From: Prochlorococcus sp. AG-402-I21 | GTDB taxonomy: Bacteria; Cyanobacteriota; Cyanobacteriia; PCC-6307; Cyanobiaceae | Assembly: GCA_003216955.1 (NCBI GenBank) | Contig: QCHZ01000001.1 | Location: 124,001-188,000, forward strand | Length of the DNA: 64,000 nucleotides | Direction: 5' to 3' | Shown here: in pieces, positions 57,183 through 64,000 of the stretch | Numbering within the stretch: position 1 is the stretch's first letter | Layout: each line of letters begins with the position of its first letter | The notes under the pieces: generated by a model | What the model was told of the DNA's origin: nothing | Seen by the model: the letters and a program-made list of their open reading frames with translations, nothing else | Databases searched by the model: none | Position numbers and translations under genes: made by a program

Positions 57183-57248
57183 ATGGAGCTCAATCCGTTT
57201 AAGCCTTATCAACAGTTTTTCCAAAATTTACTGAAAAGATCTAACAAA

Positions 57249-57281
57249 AGTTCTTAACGGTCTGGTTAAGAACTTTTTTTT
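57249..57281 (+). terminator. hli terminator
   Basis: AGTTCTTAAC-GGTCTG-GTTAAGAACT followed by T8. Confidence 0.85.
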
Positions 57282-57414
57282 TAAATAATTAAAAGTTCTT
57301 AAGAACACCTACTACTCATAGTTATCAACATAGATGACCACTATGAGTATTCTTTAAAAAATAAAGTAATTAAAATTCAAAACTAGCAAGTCTTTAAATA
57401 GCCAAAAAAGCCCC

Positions 57415-57485
57415 TTCCGTAATGACACAGAAGGGGCTTTTTATTTGATTAAAAAATTAGGACTAACCAATTCTTGGAATGATCT
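57415..57485. repeat. partial copy of the hli-cluster terminator and 3' end
   Basis: This segment repeats 46506-46578 with few changes: the AGCCCCTT/AAGGGGCT terminator, TTTTTATTTGATTA, and the start of the last hli gene's 3' end read on the minus strand (up to the IIP codons). Homology then stops. It is a truncated hli relic left by a duplication or deletion. Confidence 0.75.
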
Positions 57486-57769
57486 ATTAAGTCTGACAAT
57501 GGAACTACTTCTTTATCAATTTAACTTTTACTAAGGAAGGGTGGGAGAAGCAAAAGAAGAGAGGACATCAAAGACTAACGACTATAATTTCTCATGGTCT
57601 CAAGTCTCGATCAACAAATAAAAGAGTCATTACCCAGGAGATCCCTTAGTAACAACTACATTAGTTTTATAGTTTTATGATTAGGATTCTCGCTTAAGAG
57701 ACATGGCTTTTACCATCCGTAACAGATAAAAATTTAGTTACTACTAAAAAAGAATTGTCTATCAACTAA

Positions 57770-58126
57770 TTAACTCTCTTTGCTTGAGGTGGTTCCCCAT
57801 TCACAAGAAAGTTCACATTCAGTCAAATTGTTTTTCTCAAGACGACTTAATATCCTAGTCATGTCTATAGAGGAGAGACTTCCATCAGAATTCCATTTAA
57901 GAGTTGTTTTACGTTGATATGGAATATCAACCTTCTTTATTGCAGAAGGTAGAAATTTAACGCTATTGTTTTCGATAAAGTCTAAATAAGATTTTGCACT
58001 ATGAAGATCCCCAGTGTAAGTGCAATGATTTGCAGAACAAGCCCTAAAGATTCTGCCAGATAAGCCTTCTATACAATGAATCGATCCACCTTGGTCAGTT
58101 ACGTGGAATGGTTGTCTAAGGGGCAT
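57770..58126 (-). CDS. hypothetical protein with Cys pairs, 118 aa
   Basis: QPFHVTDQGGSIHCIEGLSG then FRACSANHCTYTGDLHSAKS and a C-terminal LERNNLTECELSCEW-like segment (KNNLTECELSCEWGTTSS). Five Cys in pairs (C-x4-C, C-x3-C) point to a metal site or disulfides. No signal peptide. Unknown family. Confidence 0.6.
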   Translation of the reverse strand: MPLRQPFHVTDQGGSIHCIEGLSGRIFRACSANHCTYTGDLHSAKSYLDFIENNSVKFLPSAIKKVDIPYQRKTTLKWNSDGSLSSIDMTRILSRLEKNNLTECELSCEWGTTSSKES

Positions 58127-58371
58127 AGCTTATACTCCATTTCTGGAATGAGAAGCATTTTTGTATCAACTACTACAAAAATGCAATAAGTCTTAATGCC
58201 TAATATCAAGCCTAATAAAGTTAACTTAATCTCTAGTCGCTTTTATTCAGTTTATTTAAATTGAATGCTTAACCGTGATATGTTCCATCTCTTTTGAGCT
58301 GTACCAAAAAACATACGTGGCTTTTAATAATGCTCCGCTAATCGCATATAAAAACTAATTCAATGCATCCT

Positions 58372-58554
58372 TTATTTGTAATAATTAACAAGATCAACAA
58401 TAAGGACAATCAAAAGGACACCTCCAAGGATAAAGGGCAAAAAAGGATATTTGGCTGAGAGATTGCTTATAAAGCCAGCTTTCTTTTCATCTTTTTTTTT
58501 CTTTTTTTCCCTTGGAGGTAATCCCAAATCTTTTCTTCTTTTGGCTTCTCCCAT
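58372..58554 (-). CDS. DUF2839 family protein, 60 aa
   Basis: MGEAKRRKDLGLPPREKKKK then a helix FLPFILGGVLLIVLIVDLV. Shorter paralog of 55009-55230, with a Lys-only linker after the conserved start. Confidence 0.88.
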   Translation of the reverse strand: MGEAKRRKDLGLPPREKKKKKDEKKAGFISNLSAKYPFLPFILGGVLLIVLIVDLVNYYK

Positions 58555-58757
58555 ATTTCGTATAAAAGGCTAATGCTTCCAAGATAAATCGAGTATCAAC
58601 CAAAATTCAACTGTATAAATAACTCTAATTTATTCGTGCATTCAATCAACATACATATTGCTTAGATTGGTATAAGTTGAACAAGAATCCAAATAAATAC
58701 TGATTGCCAGATGAGTTGTTTTTGTAAGAATAGATACAAAATAAGAGAAATACTAAC

Positions 58758-59051
58758 TTGGCCCTCAAAAGAAAATTCATTTCAAAGTCATTCAAAGTCC
58801 AAGTAGGGACGGAAGAGGCGAGAACAAGAAATGATCGTCAAGCAGTTTTTCAGCTTGTACGAGATTTAGTGCAGGCTCAGTTTGACAGAGGCGATGAAGA
58901 GTTAACCAAAAGACTTTGGCAGGATGTTGCAGACAGAAATATTGATCTAGACCGTGTAATAAATCTTATGTACACCTGTTCTTTTCATGAAGACGATTAT
59001 GAAATGACCAAAGTTGATGAAACTTATCAAAAAACAGGTTTAGTTGGTTGA
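58758..59051 (+). CDS. conserved hypothetical protein, 97 aa, TTG start
   Basis: TTG at 58758 gives ALKRKFISKSFKVQVGTEEA, then NDRQAVFQLVRDLVQAQFDR and LWQDVADRNIDLDRVINLMY. A soluble helical protein. Homology to known families is not apparent; a start codon farther in is possible but no ATG occurs before residue 70. Confidence 0.65.
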   Translation: MALKRKFISKSFKVQVGTEEARTRNDRQAVFQLVRDLVQAQFDRGDEELTKRLWQDVADRNIDLDRVINLMYTCSFHEDDYEMTKVDETYQKTGLVG

Positions 59052-59090
59052 ATTAATTACAATCTAAAAGCCTCTTACTAACAGATTCAA

Positions 59091-59117
59091 GGTACTGACT
59101 TAGGTCAGTTCTTTTTT
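59091..59117 (+). terminator. short intrinsic terminator
   Basis: ACTGAC-TTA-GGTCAGT-like stem (GTACTGACTTAGGTCAGT) followed by TCTTTTTT. Confidence 0.65.
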
Positions 59118-59173
59118 ATTTGATGTCTGATTGAGTAAGATCAGCTATAAAGAGTTGGTATTTATATAGCTTT

Positions 59174-59605
59174 ATGCGCCGTTTTTTACTTCTTGCACTA
59201 ACTGTTGGAGTTTCCATCCCAATAGTTGCTTGCAGTCCAAAGAAGAAAACATCTATTGATCCCGTGGTGGTAGAAACTCTTATTAGTGCAACTGAATCAT
59301 GGAATGGAGATTCTTTTAAATATCCAAGAGGACAAGCTGAAATGAAACTCGAAAAAATAACTGCTCAACCTGGTTTTAAAACACCTCTTCATTTACATCC
59401 ACAGCCTGGGATTATTTATGTACAAAAAGGAACTCTTTACTGTGAAACAAGTGACGCACAATCCTTGATAGTAGATGCTGGTGAAAGCTTCGCTTCATCC
59501 CAGGACACTATTCATTACTGTGAAAACAATGGTGATGAAGAGATGGTGGTTTTTGTTGCCTCAGCAGGTGCTAAAGGGAAGAAAACGACAGTGCCGACCG
59601 AATAA
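59174..59605 (+). CDS. cupin-domain lipoprotein
   Basis: 143 aa. Signal peptide with lipobox IVAC (Cys20). The cupin barrel shows PGFKTPLHLHPQPGIIYVQKG (motif 1, His-x-His with Gly) and YCENNGDEEMVVFVASAG (motif 2 region) with SSQDTIHYCEN. The metal-binding His cluster looks kept. Probably an outer-leaflet or periplasmic sensor or enzyme; substrate unknown. Confidence 0.9.
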   Translation: MRRFLLLALTVGVSIPIVACSPKKKTSIDPVVVETLISATESWNGDSFKYPRGQAEMKLEKITAQPGFKTPLHLHPQPGIIYVQKGTLYCETSDAQSLIVDAGESFASSQDTIHYCENNGDEEMVVFVASAGAKGKKTTVPTE

Positions 59606-59650
59606 ATAAAAGGTTTTACTTGAATAAAACGTATGAAGAGATGCTCATTA

Positions 59651-59675
59651 GGGGGCAATTAGCCCCCCCTTTATT
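59651..59675 (+). terminator. terminator after the cupin gene
   Basis: GGGGGC-AATTA-GCCCCC followed by CTTTATTT. Confidence 0.75.
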
Positions 59676-59914
59676 TAAATATTGCATAACTAAAATAAGA
59701 CAAATATGAAAAATCAAATTAAAAAAGTTGTTTGTCTAACAAAATATTTCTTTAATAAAATACCTTCATTGTAAAAAGATCGAAACTTTAGATAAGTAAC
59801 CCCAATGATGCAAAATGCTAGCACGGTTATAATTAAAATTAATTTAGTAAATAACTCAGGTCTAATCCAAAAGCTTATCTGATTTTTACTCTATCTTTAT
59901 AGTCGAATAAATAC

Positions 59915-60097
59915 TTAATTGATACCAATACGACAACCAATTTGAATTAAGCCTCGATCTAGTAGTCGACCAAGCTTCAAAGCGGTAGCTTCCTCAACTC
60001 GTGAAAAATGAGACTGATTTGAAGTCACCCAATTCATTTCATCTGAAGTGATAACTCCAGTTGAAATTGATTCAAGAAAAAGCAATCCAAGATTCAT
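59915..60097 (-). CDS. conserved small protein, 60 aa
   Basis: MNLGLLFLESISTGVITSDE then WVTSNQSHFSRVEEATALKL and GRLLDRGLIQIGCRIG. Soluble, helical; the ITSDEMNWV-x6-FSRVEEATALKLGRL pattern is like a conserved picocyanobacterial family. No function known. Confidence 0.6.
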   Translation of the reverse strand: MNLGLLFLESISTGVITSDEMNWVTSNQSHFSRVEEATALKLGRLLDRGLIQIGCRIGIN

Positions 60098-60164
60098 AAA
60101 ATTTACTCCAAAGAATTAAAGATCAAGCCTCAATTTGAATAACGATGCTTAGACCTTTACGAAC

Positions 60165-60370
60165 CAAAAGACTGAGACCCATCACCCAGTCATAAAAACC
60201 TTAATGGGGACTCCAAAACTTTCAAATTCTCATAACACCATATATAGATTTATTTAACATAACTTCATCAAGAAGGCCTAGATATAGCATTATTGACTCA
60301 TAGAAGAGATTTTGGTAGAGATAAAATCCCCATAAACTAGGTCGGCAAGACACTATCCCTAGGATCTTAT
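60165..60370 (-). ncRNA. repeated small RNA, copy C (diverged, about 205 nt)
   Basis: On the minus strand it starts ATCCTAGGGATAGTGTCTTG, a looser version of the 5' hairpin of copies A and B, followed by a degraded GTTTATGGGGAT box. The 3' end is better kept: GACTG-GGTGATGGGTCT-CAGTC and TTTTGG. The stem GACTG/CAGTC covaries with the other copies. It may be a decaying or functionally shifted member. Confidence 0.6.
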
Positions 60371-60688
60371 TATTGAGAAACCTGCAAAAGAAAATCTAAT
60401 CAATAGTTTTTATGTCCTTCTGTGGAGAACTTTTTATCTCTTCAAGCGAAAATAAAAAAAGCGCTGCTTTTTGGTATTCAACAAACTACTTTATAACTAT
60501 ACCTTTGCTCAATTGACCAATGTGTTCAAAGAAGTAAGGGCCCATAAAAGGTTGGGACTGTCAATGAAGATTTCTTTCTAGGGCGTATAAATAACACTTC
60601 CTGTTGCTGCATATTCCAGCAATATTTGAAATGAGTCAACACTAGAAGTAGTTCATACATATTTGACATAGCTAGAATCTCCGTTCAA

Positions 60689-61063
60689 TCAACTCATAAA
60701 TACAACTCTTATAAATTTGCAAAGCACCTGAATTATCACCCTCGCGTATACAGAGGTAATTGCAAATAACCAATAAATCAATGGGATAAAAAGTAGAATC
60801 AACCATAACTTGAAAATATTTGACCAAATAAAATTTAAAGTTGGAATAACTCCAACAAATAACAAGCTAAAAATCAGAGCTAAAAAAAGAACAAACCTCT
60901 TACCACCATTCGTTTTGATAAATTTAATTAAAGGTTTTAAGGATTTTTCAGGTAGCAAACTGCCCCAACGAGAAGGTCGATATTTAATCCAAAAGTCCAT
61001 ATCTCTTCTTATTTGTCTGTTATAGGTTGCAAGAATCTCTCTTGCTGTCTTCTTATAACTCAT
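60689..61063 (-). CDS. two-helix membrane protein, 124 aa
   Basis: A basic N-terminus (SYKKTAREILATYNRQIRRD), helices at about 57-75 (KRFVLFLALIFSLLFVGVIP) and 83-105 (NIFKLWLILLFIPLIYWLFA), then a basic end. No enzyme motif. Topology suggests both termini in the cytoplasm. Unknown family. Confidence 0.65.
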   Translation of the reverse strand: MSYKKTAREILATYNRQIRRDMDFWIKYRPSRWGSLLPEKSLKPLIKFIKTNGGKRFVLFLALIFSLLFVGVIPTLNFIWSNIFKLWLILLFIPLIYWLFAITSVYARVIIQVLCKFIRVVFMS

Positions 61064-61124
61064 CAGTATTTATTAAATCGTAAGAGCAGAAATTACTCAT
61101 CTAACTTGCCATTAAAGCATTTAC

Positions 61125-61384
61125 TTATTCAATAAGCTCAAGAGAATAGACATTATCTTTGTATCCATTGACCTTATCCCACTCTTTCATCTCTTGAGTA
61201 CTAGTAGCAGCACCAAAGTATTCGGGATCTATGACTTCAAGTATTAAGTGACTATTATGATCATTTACATTGATGAGTTCATATTCTTTTACGTATTTTT
61301 GGCCTTCCTCTTCATGGAAATCAGCAAAAATTAATCGAAAAAATCATAAGAACAATCAAAAGTGGGCACAATAAGAGTGTTCAT
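61125..61384 (-). pseudogene. DHK/WDK-family gene with a frameshift in a T run
   Basis: ATG at 61384 opens NTLIVPTFDCSYDFFD then TAA. One extra T in the six-T run (minus strand) would restore the frame RLIFADFHEEEGQKYVKEYE, continuing LINVNDHNSHLILEVIDPEY and WDKVNGYKDNVYSLELIE to TAA at 61125. All family landmarks (DHxxH, WDK-x-N-x-YKD) remain. It is either recently inactivated or phase-variable. Confidence 0.75.
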
Positions 61385-61423
61385 TTTTTAATCTGCGAAG
61401 TAACTGGTAATAACAGTTGAATC

Positions 61424-61666
61424 TCATATATATCCACCAGCTTTTATTGGTTCTCTTGCACCTTCAAATATTGCTTTTGCAACCCACTTTTCTGCTTGAT
61501 GAGCTACTACTACAGATTGAGGGTCATCTTTACTAACACCTCTGTATAGAGATGTAACTGCATTAGCCTTATGCAATTCGTCAACGTCTGGACTATCAAA
61601 AGCTTTTGCCCATCCTTCAAAGGGAACTGAAATCTTAAAAGTGAAAATTGTTATTTCTACGGACAT
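61424..61666 (-). CDS. DUF3764 family protein, 80 aa
   Basis: EITIFTFKISVPFEGWAKAF then LYRGVSKDDPQSVVVAHQAE. The fourth DUF3764 copy and the most compact. It is transcribed directly upstream of the frameshifted DHK/WDK gene (39-base gap), linking the two families. Confidence 0.85.
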   Translation of the reverse strand: MSVEITIFTFKISVPFEGWAKAFDSPDVDELHKANAVTSLYRGVSKDDPQSVVVAHQAEKWVAKAIFEGAREPIKAGGYI

Positions 61667-61702
61667 AAGATAATTGGAAGTAGGGAGAGCATTGCCTCTT
61701 TC

Positions 61703-61861
61703 TTAGAAAGTTTCTGTATAGGAGGTAATTCCTTCAGGCTCTTCTGACAAAAGTACTTCCAAATCATATCTTTCAAATGCGTCTTGAAATAGATATGCGC
61801 TGTGCTTATGTTTCCACAAATTCGTGATAATTGGGTATTGGGCCAAGAGAACAAGAATCAA
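61703..61861 (-). CDS. possible membrane-anchored peptide, 52 aa, TTG start
   Basis: From TTG at 61861: ILVLLAQYPIITNLWKHKHS then YDLEVLLSEEPEGITSYTET. The frame is open upstream to 61950 without an ATG. The end (SEEPEGIT-x-x-TE) resembles a 20-aa frame just upstream of the gene at 49464 (SEEPKEISTPTE), so a short conserved leader-like protein may accompany these families. Confidence 0.35.
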   Translation of the reverse strand: MILVLLAQYPIITNLWKHKHSAYLFQDAFERYDLEVLLSEEPEGITSYTETF

Positions 61862-62021
61862 AATAAAAAGGTAAAATGTAACTACTCGAGTTGAAAAAAT
61901 ATTACTGATGGTTATGGCATAATTCCAACCGCTATGAATCGATGGGTTTTATCTTGATCCCACTTGACTAGTAATAAGAATTTCTTATTCTTATTATATA
62001 ATTCTTGATGATTTTCAAAGG

Positions 62022-62240
62022 ATGACTTTTGCGACGTCATATAGCTATAGCAAAAGAGAAATTTTCGATCTTAAAACTTTATTAAAAGCAATTAGATTTA
62101 TTATTGTTAATTCTATTTTGGCCTTTATCTTTTTATTTCTTACTGTTGAAGAATTTGAATGGGCACTATTTTCATCTAGAGAGGGAATTACAGATAAAGT
62201 TATTGATGAAACATCATGGAATATCAAAACATTAATTTAA
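62022..62240 (+). CDS. single-pass membrane protein, 72 aa
   Basis: MTFATSYSYSKREIFDLKTL then a helix IIVNSILAFIFLFLTVEEF and an acidic tail. Unknown family. Confidence 0.6.
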   Translation: MTFATSYSYSKREIFDLKTLLKAIRFIIVNSILAFIFLFLTVEEFEWALFSSREGITDKVIDETSWNIKTLI

Positions 62241-62378
62241 AGGAAGTTTTGTGTGAAGCTGGAGAGAGATTGCTGATGCTAATGCAGATATGTATGAAAG
62301 GCACAAAATCCTGGGCGGATAAATAACGATGAAACACTTAAGAAAAGTGTCTAGGATCTTTTTATTGATAAATTTCTA

Positions 62379-62567
62379 ATGCTTTCTCCATTATTTGCAA
62401 TACCTCTCAACATGGGTACAGGCACATGGATTGTGACGATTATTGCTAGCTTAGGTTTTGTTATGATGTTTGCTATTGCCTCAGCAGGTGGAGACTATCA
62501 AGGTTTGATAAAAACAACTCTAGAAAATGATGCACTTGCGCGAGAAAAGAGAAAAGGTAATAGATAA
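62379..62567 (+). CDS. single-pass membrane protein, 62 aa
   Basis: A helix or two (MLSPLFAIPLNMG, then GTWIVTIIASLGFVMMFAIA) followed by SAGGDYQGLIKTTLENDALA and a basic end. Just upstream (62338-62372) is a fragment resembling the 5' end of the repeated small RNA in inverse orientation. Confidence 0.6.
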   Translation: MLSPLFAIPLNMGTGTWIVTIIASLGFVMMFAIASAGGDYQGLIKTTLENDALAREKRKGNR

Positions 62568-62756
62568 TAGATACTAAGAACGAAAGTTTGAAGGTTCATA
62601 TATTCAGATATCGCTACTGTCTTATCGCTATCCCTGGTCGATAGATAGTGCTTCTATTTATTTTTACATTTACAAAAAACAAAATCATTAGAACAGGATT
62701 AATTAACTGAAAATCGTATTTTAAGATAAAAAGAATCTGCTAAATAAATTCTCAAT

Positions 62757-62937
62757 GGCTTCTAACTTTTATATCGTTCATCCGAATTCAGAGCTGGTAC
62801 TTCATCTACGTAGTGGGAAAAACTTAATTAGGTGGAGTATGGGATGAGGCTGTCGTAGCCAACAAAGAAAAAGGCTTTTTTAACCATTCAGATAATGCTG
62901 TAACTTCCGATGGATCTACTTACTATGGTTAGGAAGT
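62757..62937 (+). pseudogene. frameshifted small gene
   Basis: MASNFYIVHPNSELVLHLRS then GKNLI from ATG at 62757. The frame then runs to TGA, but one shift around 62835 gives GGVWDEAVVANKEKGFFNHS and DNAVTSDGSTYYG before TAG. The two halves together resemble a single short protein with a W-x-x-AV motif. Family not certain. Confidence 0.45.
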
Positions 62938-63298
62938 TTAGGAGAGAGTTGCCTTGGAGAATTTTCAGGAATTCATTGATGTGCCAACAGGTCCTTGATT
63001 TGGTCTGAACGCATTAATGAATATCCGCGAACCAATAGATACATCATTAATGAATGAACAAACACCAACCATACCCAAGAGTTTTGCCCTAGACCTATCA
63101 AAATAAAGACGCTTGACAGCCGATTGCCATGGAACAAAGGATGATCTATTTCATCCTTTTTAATATCTCGATAAAGTCCTCTTTATCAGCATCCGAGATT
63201 CCTTATTAATTCAGTTTCTGTTTTCTAGAATAAGTGTAAATTCCGATTCCATTCAGGATAAATACCACCATATTTAGTGTAAGCTGCTGCCTTATTGA
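62938..63298. other. 361-bp gap with only tiny frames
   Basis: A 29-codon frame (63017-63106; MNIREPIDTSLMNEQTPTIP start) is the only candidate; it continues upstream in phase across a TGA at about 62997. Otherwise I see no gene, terminator or repeat. Confidence 0.35.
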
Positions 63299-63466
63299 AT
63301 GTCCGCCACACTACATTCGCCGTCAATTTACCCAGAGATCATCACTCATACAACTCTCGACCTTATGACCAAGCTGACTGAATACACTTCTCCAGCAAAA
63401 CAAGAAGCAAAGATTGAAGCTCAAAGAAGCAACGCAGAAGTACGTTTGCTACAAAAGCAACTTTGA
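63299..63466 (+). CDS. small helical protein, 55 aa
   Basis: ATG at 63299. SATLHSPSIYPEIITHTTLD then LMTKLTEYTSPAKQEAKIEA and QRSNAEVRLLQKQL. Soluble amphipathic helix at the end. Convergent with the ferredoxin gene. Unknown family. Confidence 0.5.
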   Translation: MSATLHSPSIYPEIITHTTLDLMTKLTEYTSPAKQEAKIEAQRSNAEVRLLQKQL

Positions 63467-63490
63467 ATTCAGTTATAAATTTTTTGTAAT

Positions 63491-63805
63491 TTATCGTTGA
63501 TCCCAAACAGCATCAAATTGATTCGCAATTATTTTTAAATCTGATTTGGGATACGCCTGACATAAAAGAACATAACCCTCATCTTGCAATTCACTCTTCA
63601 AACCCATTGCATCCATATCGACAGAACCTTCTTTGAGAAAGGCAGCACAAGTGCAACACATGCCTACAAGGCAAGAACTTGGTAACTCTACATTTGCATC
63701 TGCAGCAGCCTCCAATACGGTCTGGTCTGACTTGCAGTTAAAACTTTTCTGAACTTGATCAATCTCGATATTTATCCTGAATAGGAGATCAGACACTTTA
63801 GCCAA
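63491..63805 (-). CDS. [2Fe-2S] plant-type ferredoxin
   Basis: 104 aa. The four cluster ligands are Cys45, Cys50, Cys53 and Cys82 (C-x4-C-x2-C-x28-C): LPSSCLVGMCCTC and LLCQAYPKSDL. An extra Cys51 lies inside the loop. It carries low-potential electrons from photosystem I or in accessory redox reactions. The loop differs from photosynthetic PetF (CRAGACSTCAG), so this is probably an accessory ferredoxin. Confidence 0.92.
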   Translation of the reverse strand: MAKVSDLLFRINIEIDQVQKSFNCKSDQTVLEAAADANVELPSSCLVGMCCTCAAFLKEGSVDMDAMGLKSELQDEGYVLLCQAYPKSDLKIIANQFDAVWDQR

Positions 63806-64000
63806 GACGAACCTTCGCTTATTATGTCTTATTTATTACACAAAAGAAAATCTTTTTATACCGCAGTAATCTTATAATTTAGTGAAAGACTTGAAGAGTA
63901 AAGAAGAAAGTAACGTCAAAATCTTGGCACTTTAATGTTCTTGGGATTTTCAACTCATAATTTCAAAATCACTGGCAAGATAGAGCTTGTTTCCGAAGAA

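Noticed and set aside
1-64000. Insertion sequences, integrases, tRNA attachment sites
   Set aside because: No transposase or integrase frames, no tRNA and no terminal inverted repeats were found; mobility is suggested only by direct repeats and remnants.

Overview
The window looks like a genomic-island-rich stretch of a marine picocyanobacterium, most likely Prochlorococcus. The evidence is low GC (mid-30s % by eye), seven intact high-light-inducible (hli) genes plus one hli remnant, a plastid-type terminal oxidase (PTOX), an ArsR/GAPDH/ArsJ arsenic cassette next to pstS, and a dense crowd of 28-100 codon genes of picocyanobacterial families (DUF3764, DUF2839, DUF4278, TIGR02450). A low-light-I (NATL-like) clade is my guess from GC and hli number; it is not demonstrated. 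There are no tRNA, rRNA, CRISPR or transposase genes.

Layout. 1-930: tiny hypothetical genes. 934-1587 and 12305-12958: two apparently identical 654-bp direct repeats that bracket a stress segment holding DUF3764, PTOX, the first copy of a repeated small RNA, two hli genes, arsR / gap-arsJ, pstS, and the scar of a porin gene and a PhoB-like regulator gene. 13-20 kb: small membrane and secreted proteins, DUF1330, LOG and MAPEG proteins, and a histone-H1-like basic protein. 20-24 kb: a LexA-box gene with an in-frame TGA, small RNA copy 2, a Cas4/RecB-like nuclease next to an SRAP (YedK/HMCES) protein. 25-31 kb: AEC transporter, rhomboid, many tiny proteins, a second H1-like protein. 31.6-37 kb: a conventional block of fibrillin (PAP), CRTISO-like oxidoreductase, CIA30 and GH57 genes. 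38-46 kb: small genes with DUF1499, nitroreductase, DUF4278, purT and an NTF2-like protein. 46.5-47.6 kb: a four-gene hli cluster with an HLR1 (RpaB) site beside a psbA 3'-end remnant. 47.6-64 kb: accessory tiny genes, many damaged by single frameshifts or in-frame TGA, then a cupin lipoprotein, small RNA copy 3 and a 2Fe-2S ferredoxin.

How it fits together. Arsenate enters with phosphate. PstS binds phosphate, the GAPDH can make 1-arseno-3-phosphoglycerate, ArsJ exports it, and ArsR controls the divergent promoter through an ATCAA-N6-TTGAT operator. A second, more perfect operator of the same type sits next to the truncated phoB-like fragment. Hli proteins under HLR1 sites and PTOX handle excess excitation.

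The most interesting structure is at the level of families. Several paralogous sets recur across the window: secreted FPF-x-PG peptides, membrane peptides with an Asp-rich tail, CP12-like C-x8-C tails, EGSSW proteins, DUF3764, a DHK/WDK family, and a roughly 230-nt RNA with a covarying 3' stem and a conserved upstream block. Paralogous H1-like genes share a three-way-junction RNA immediately after their stops.
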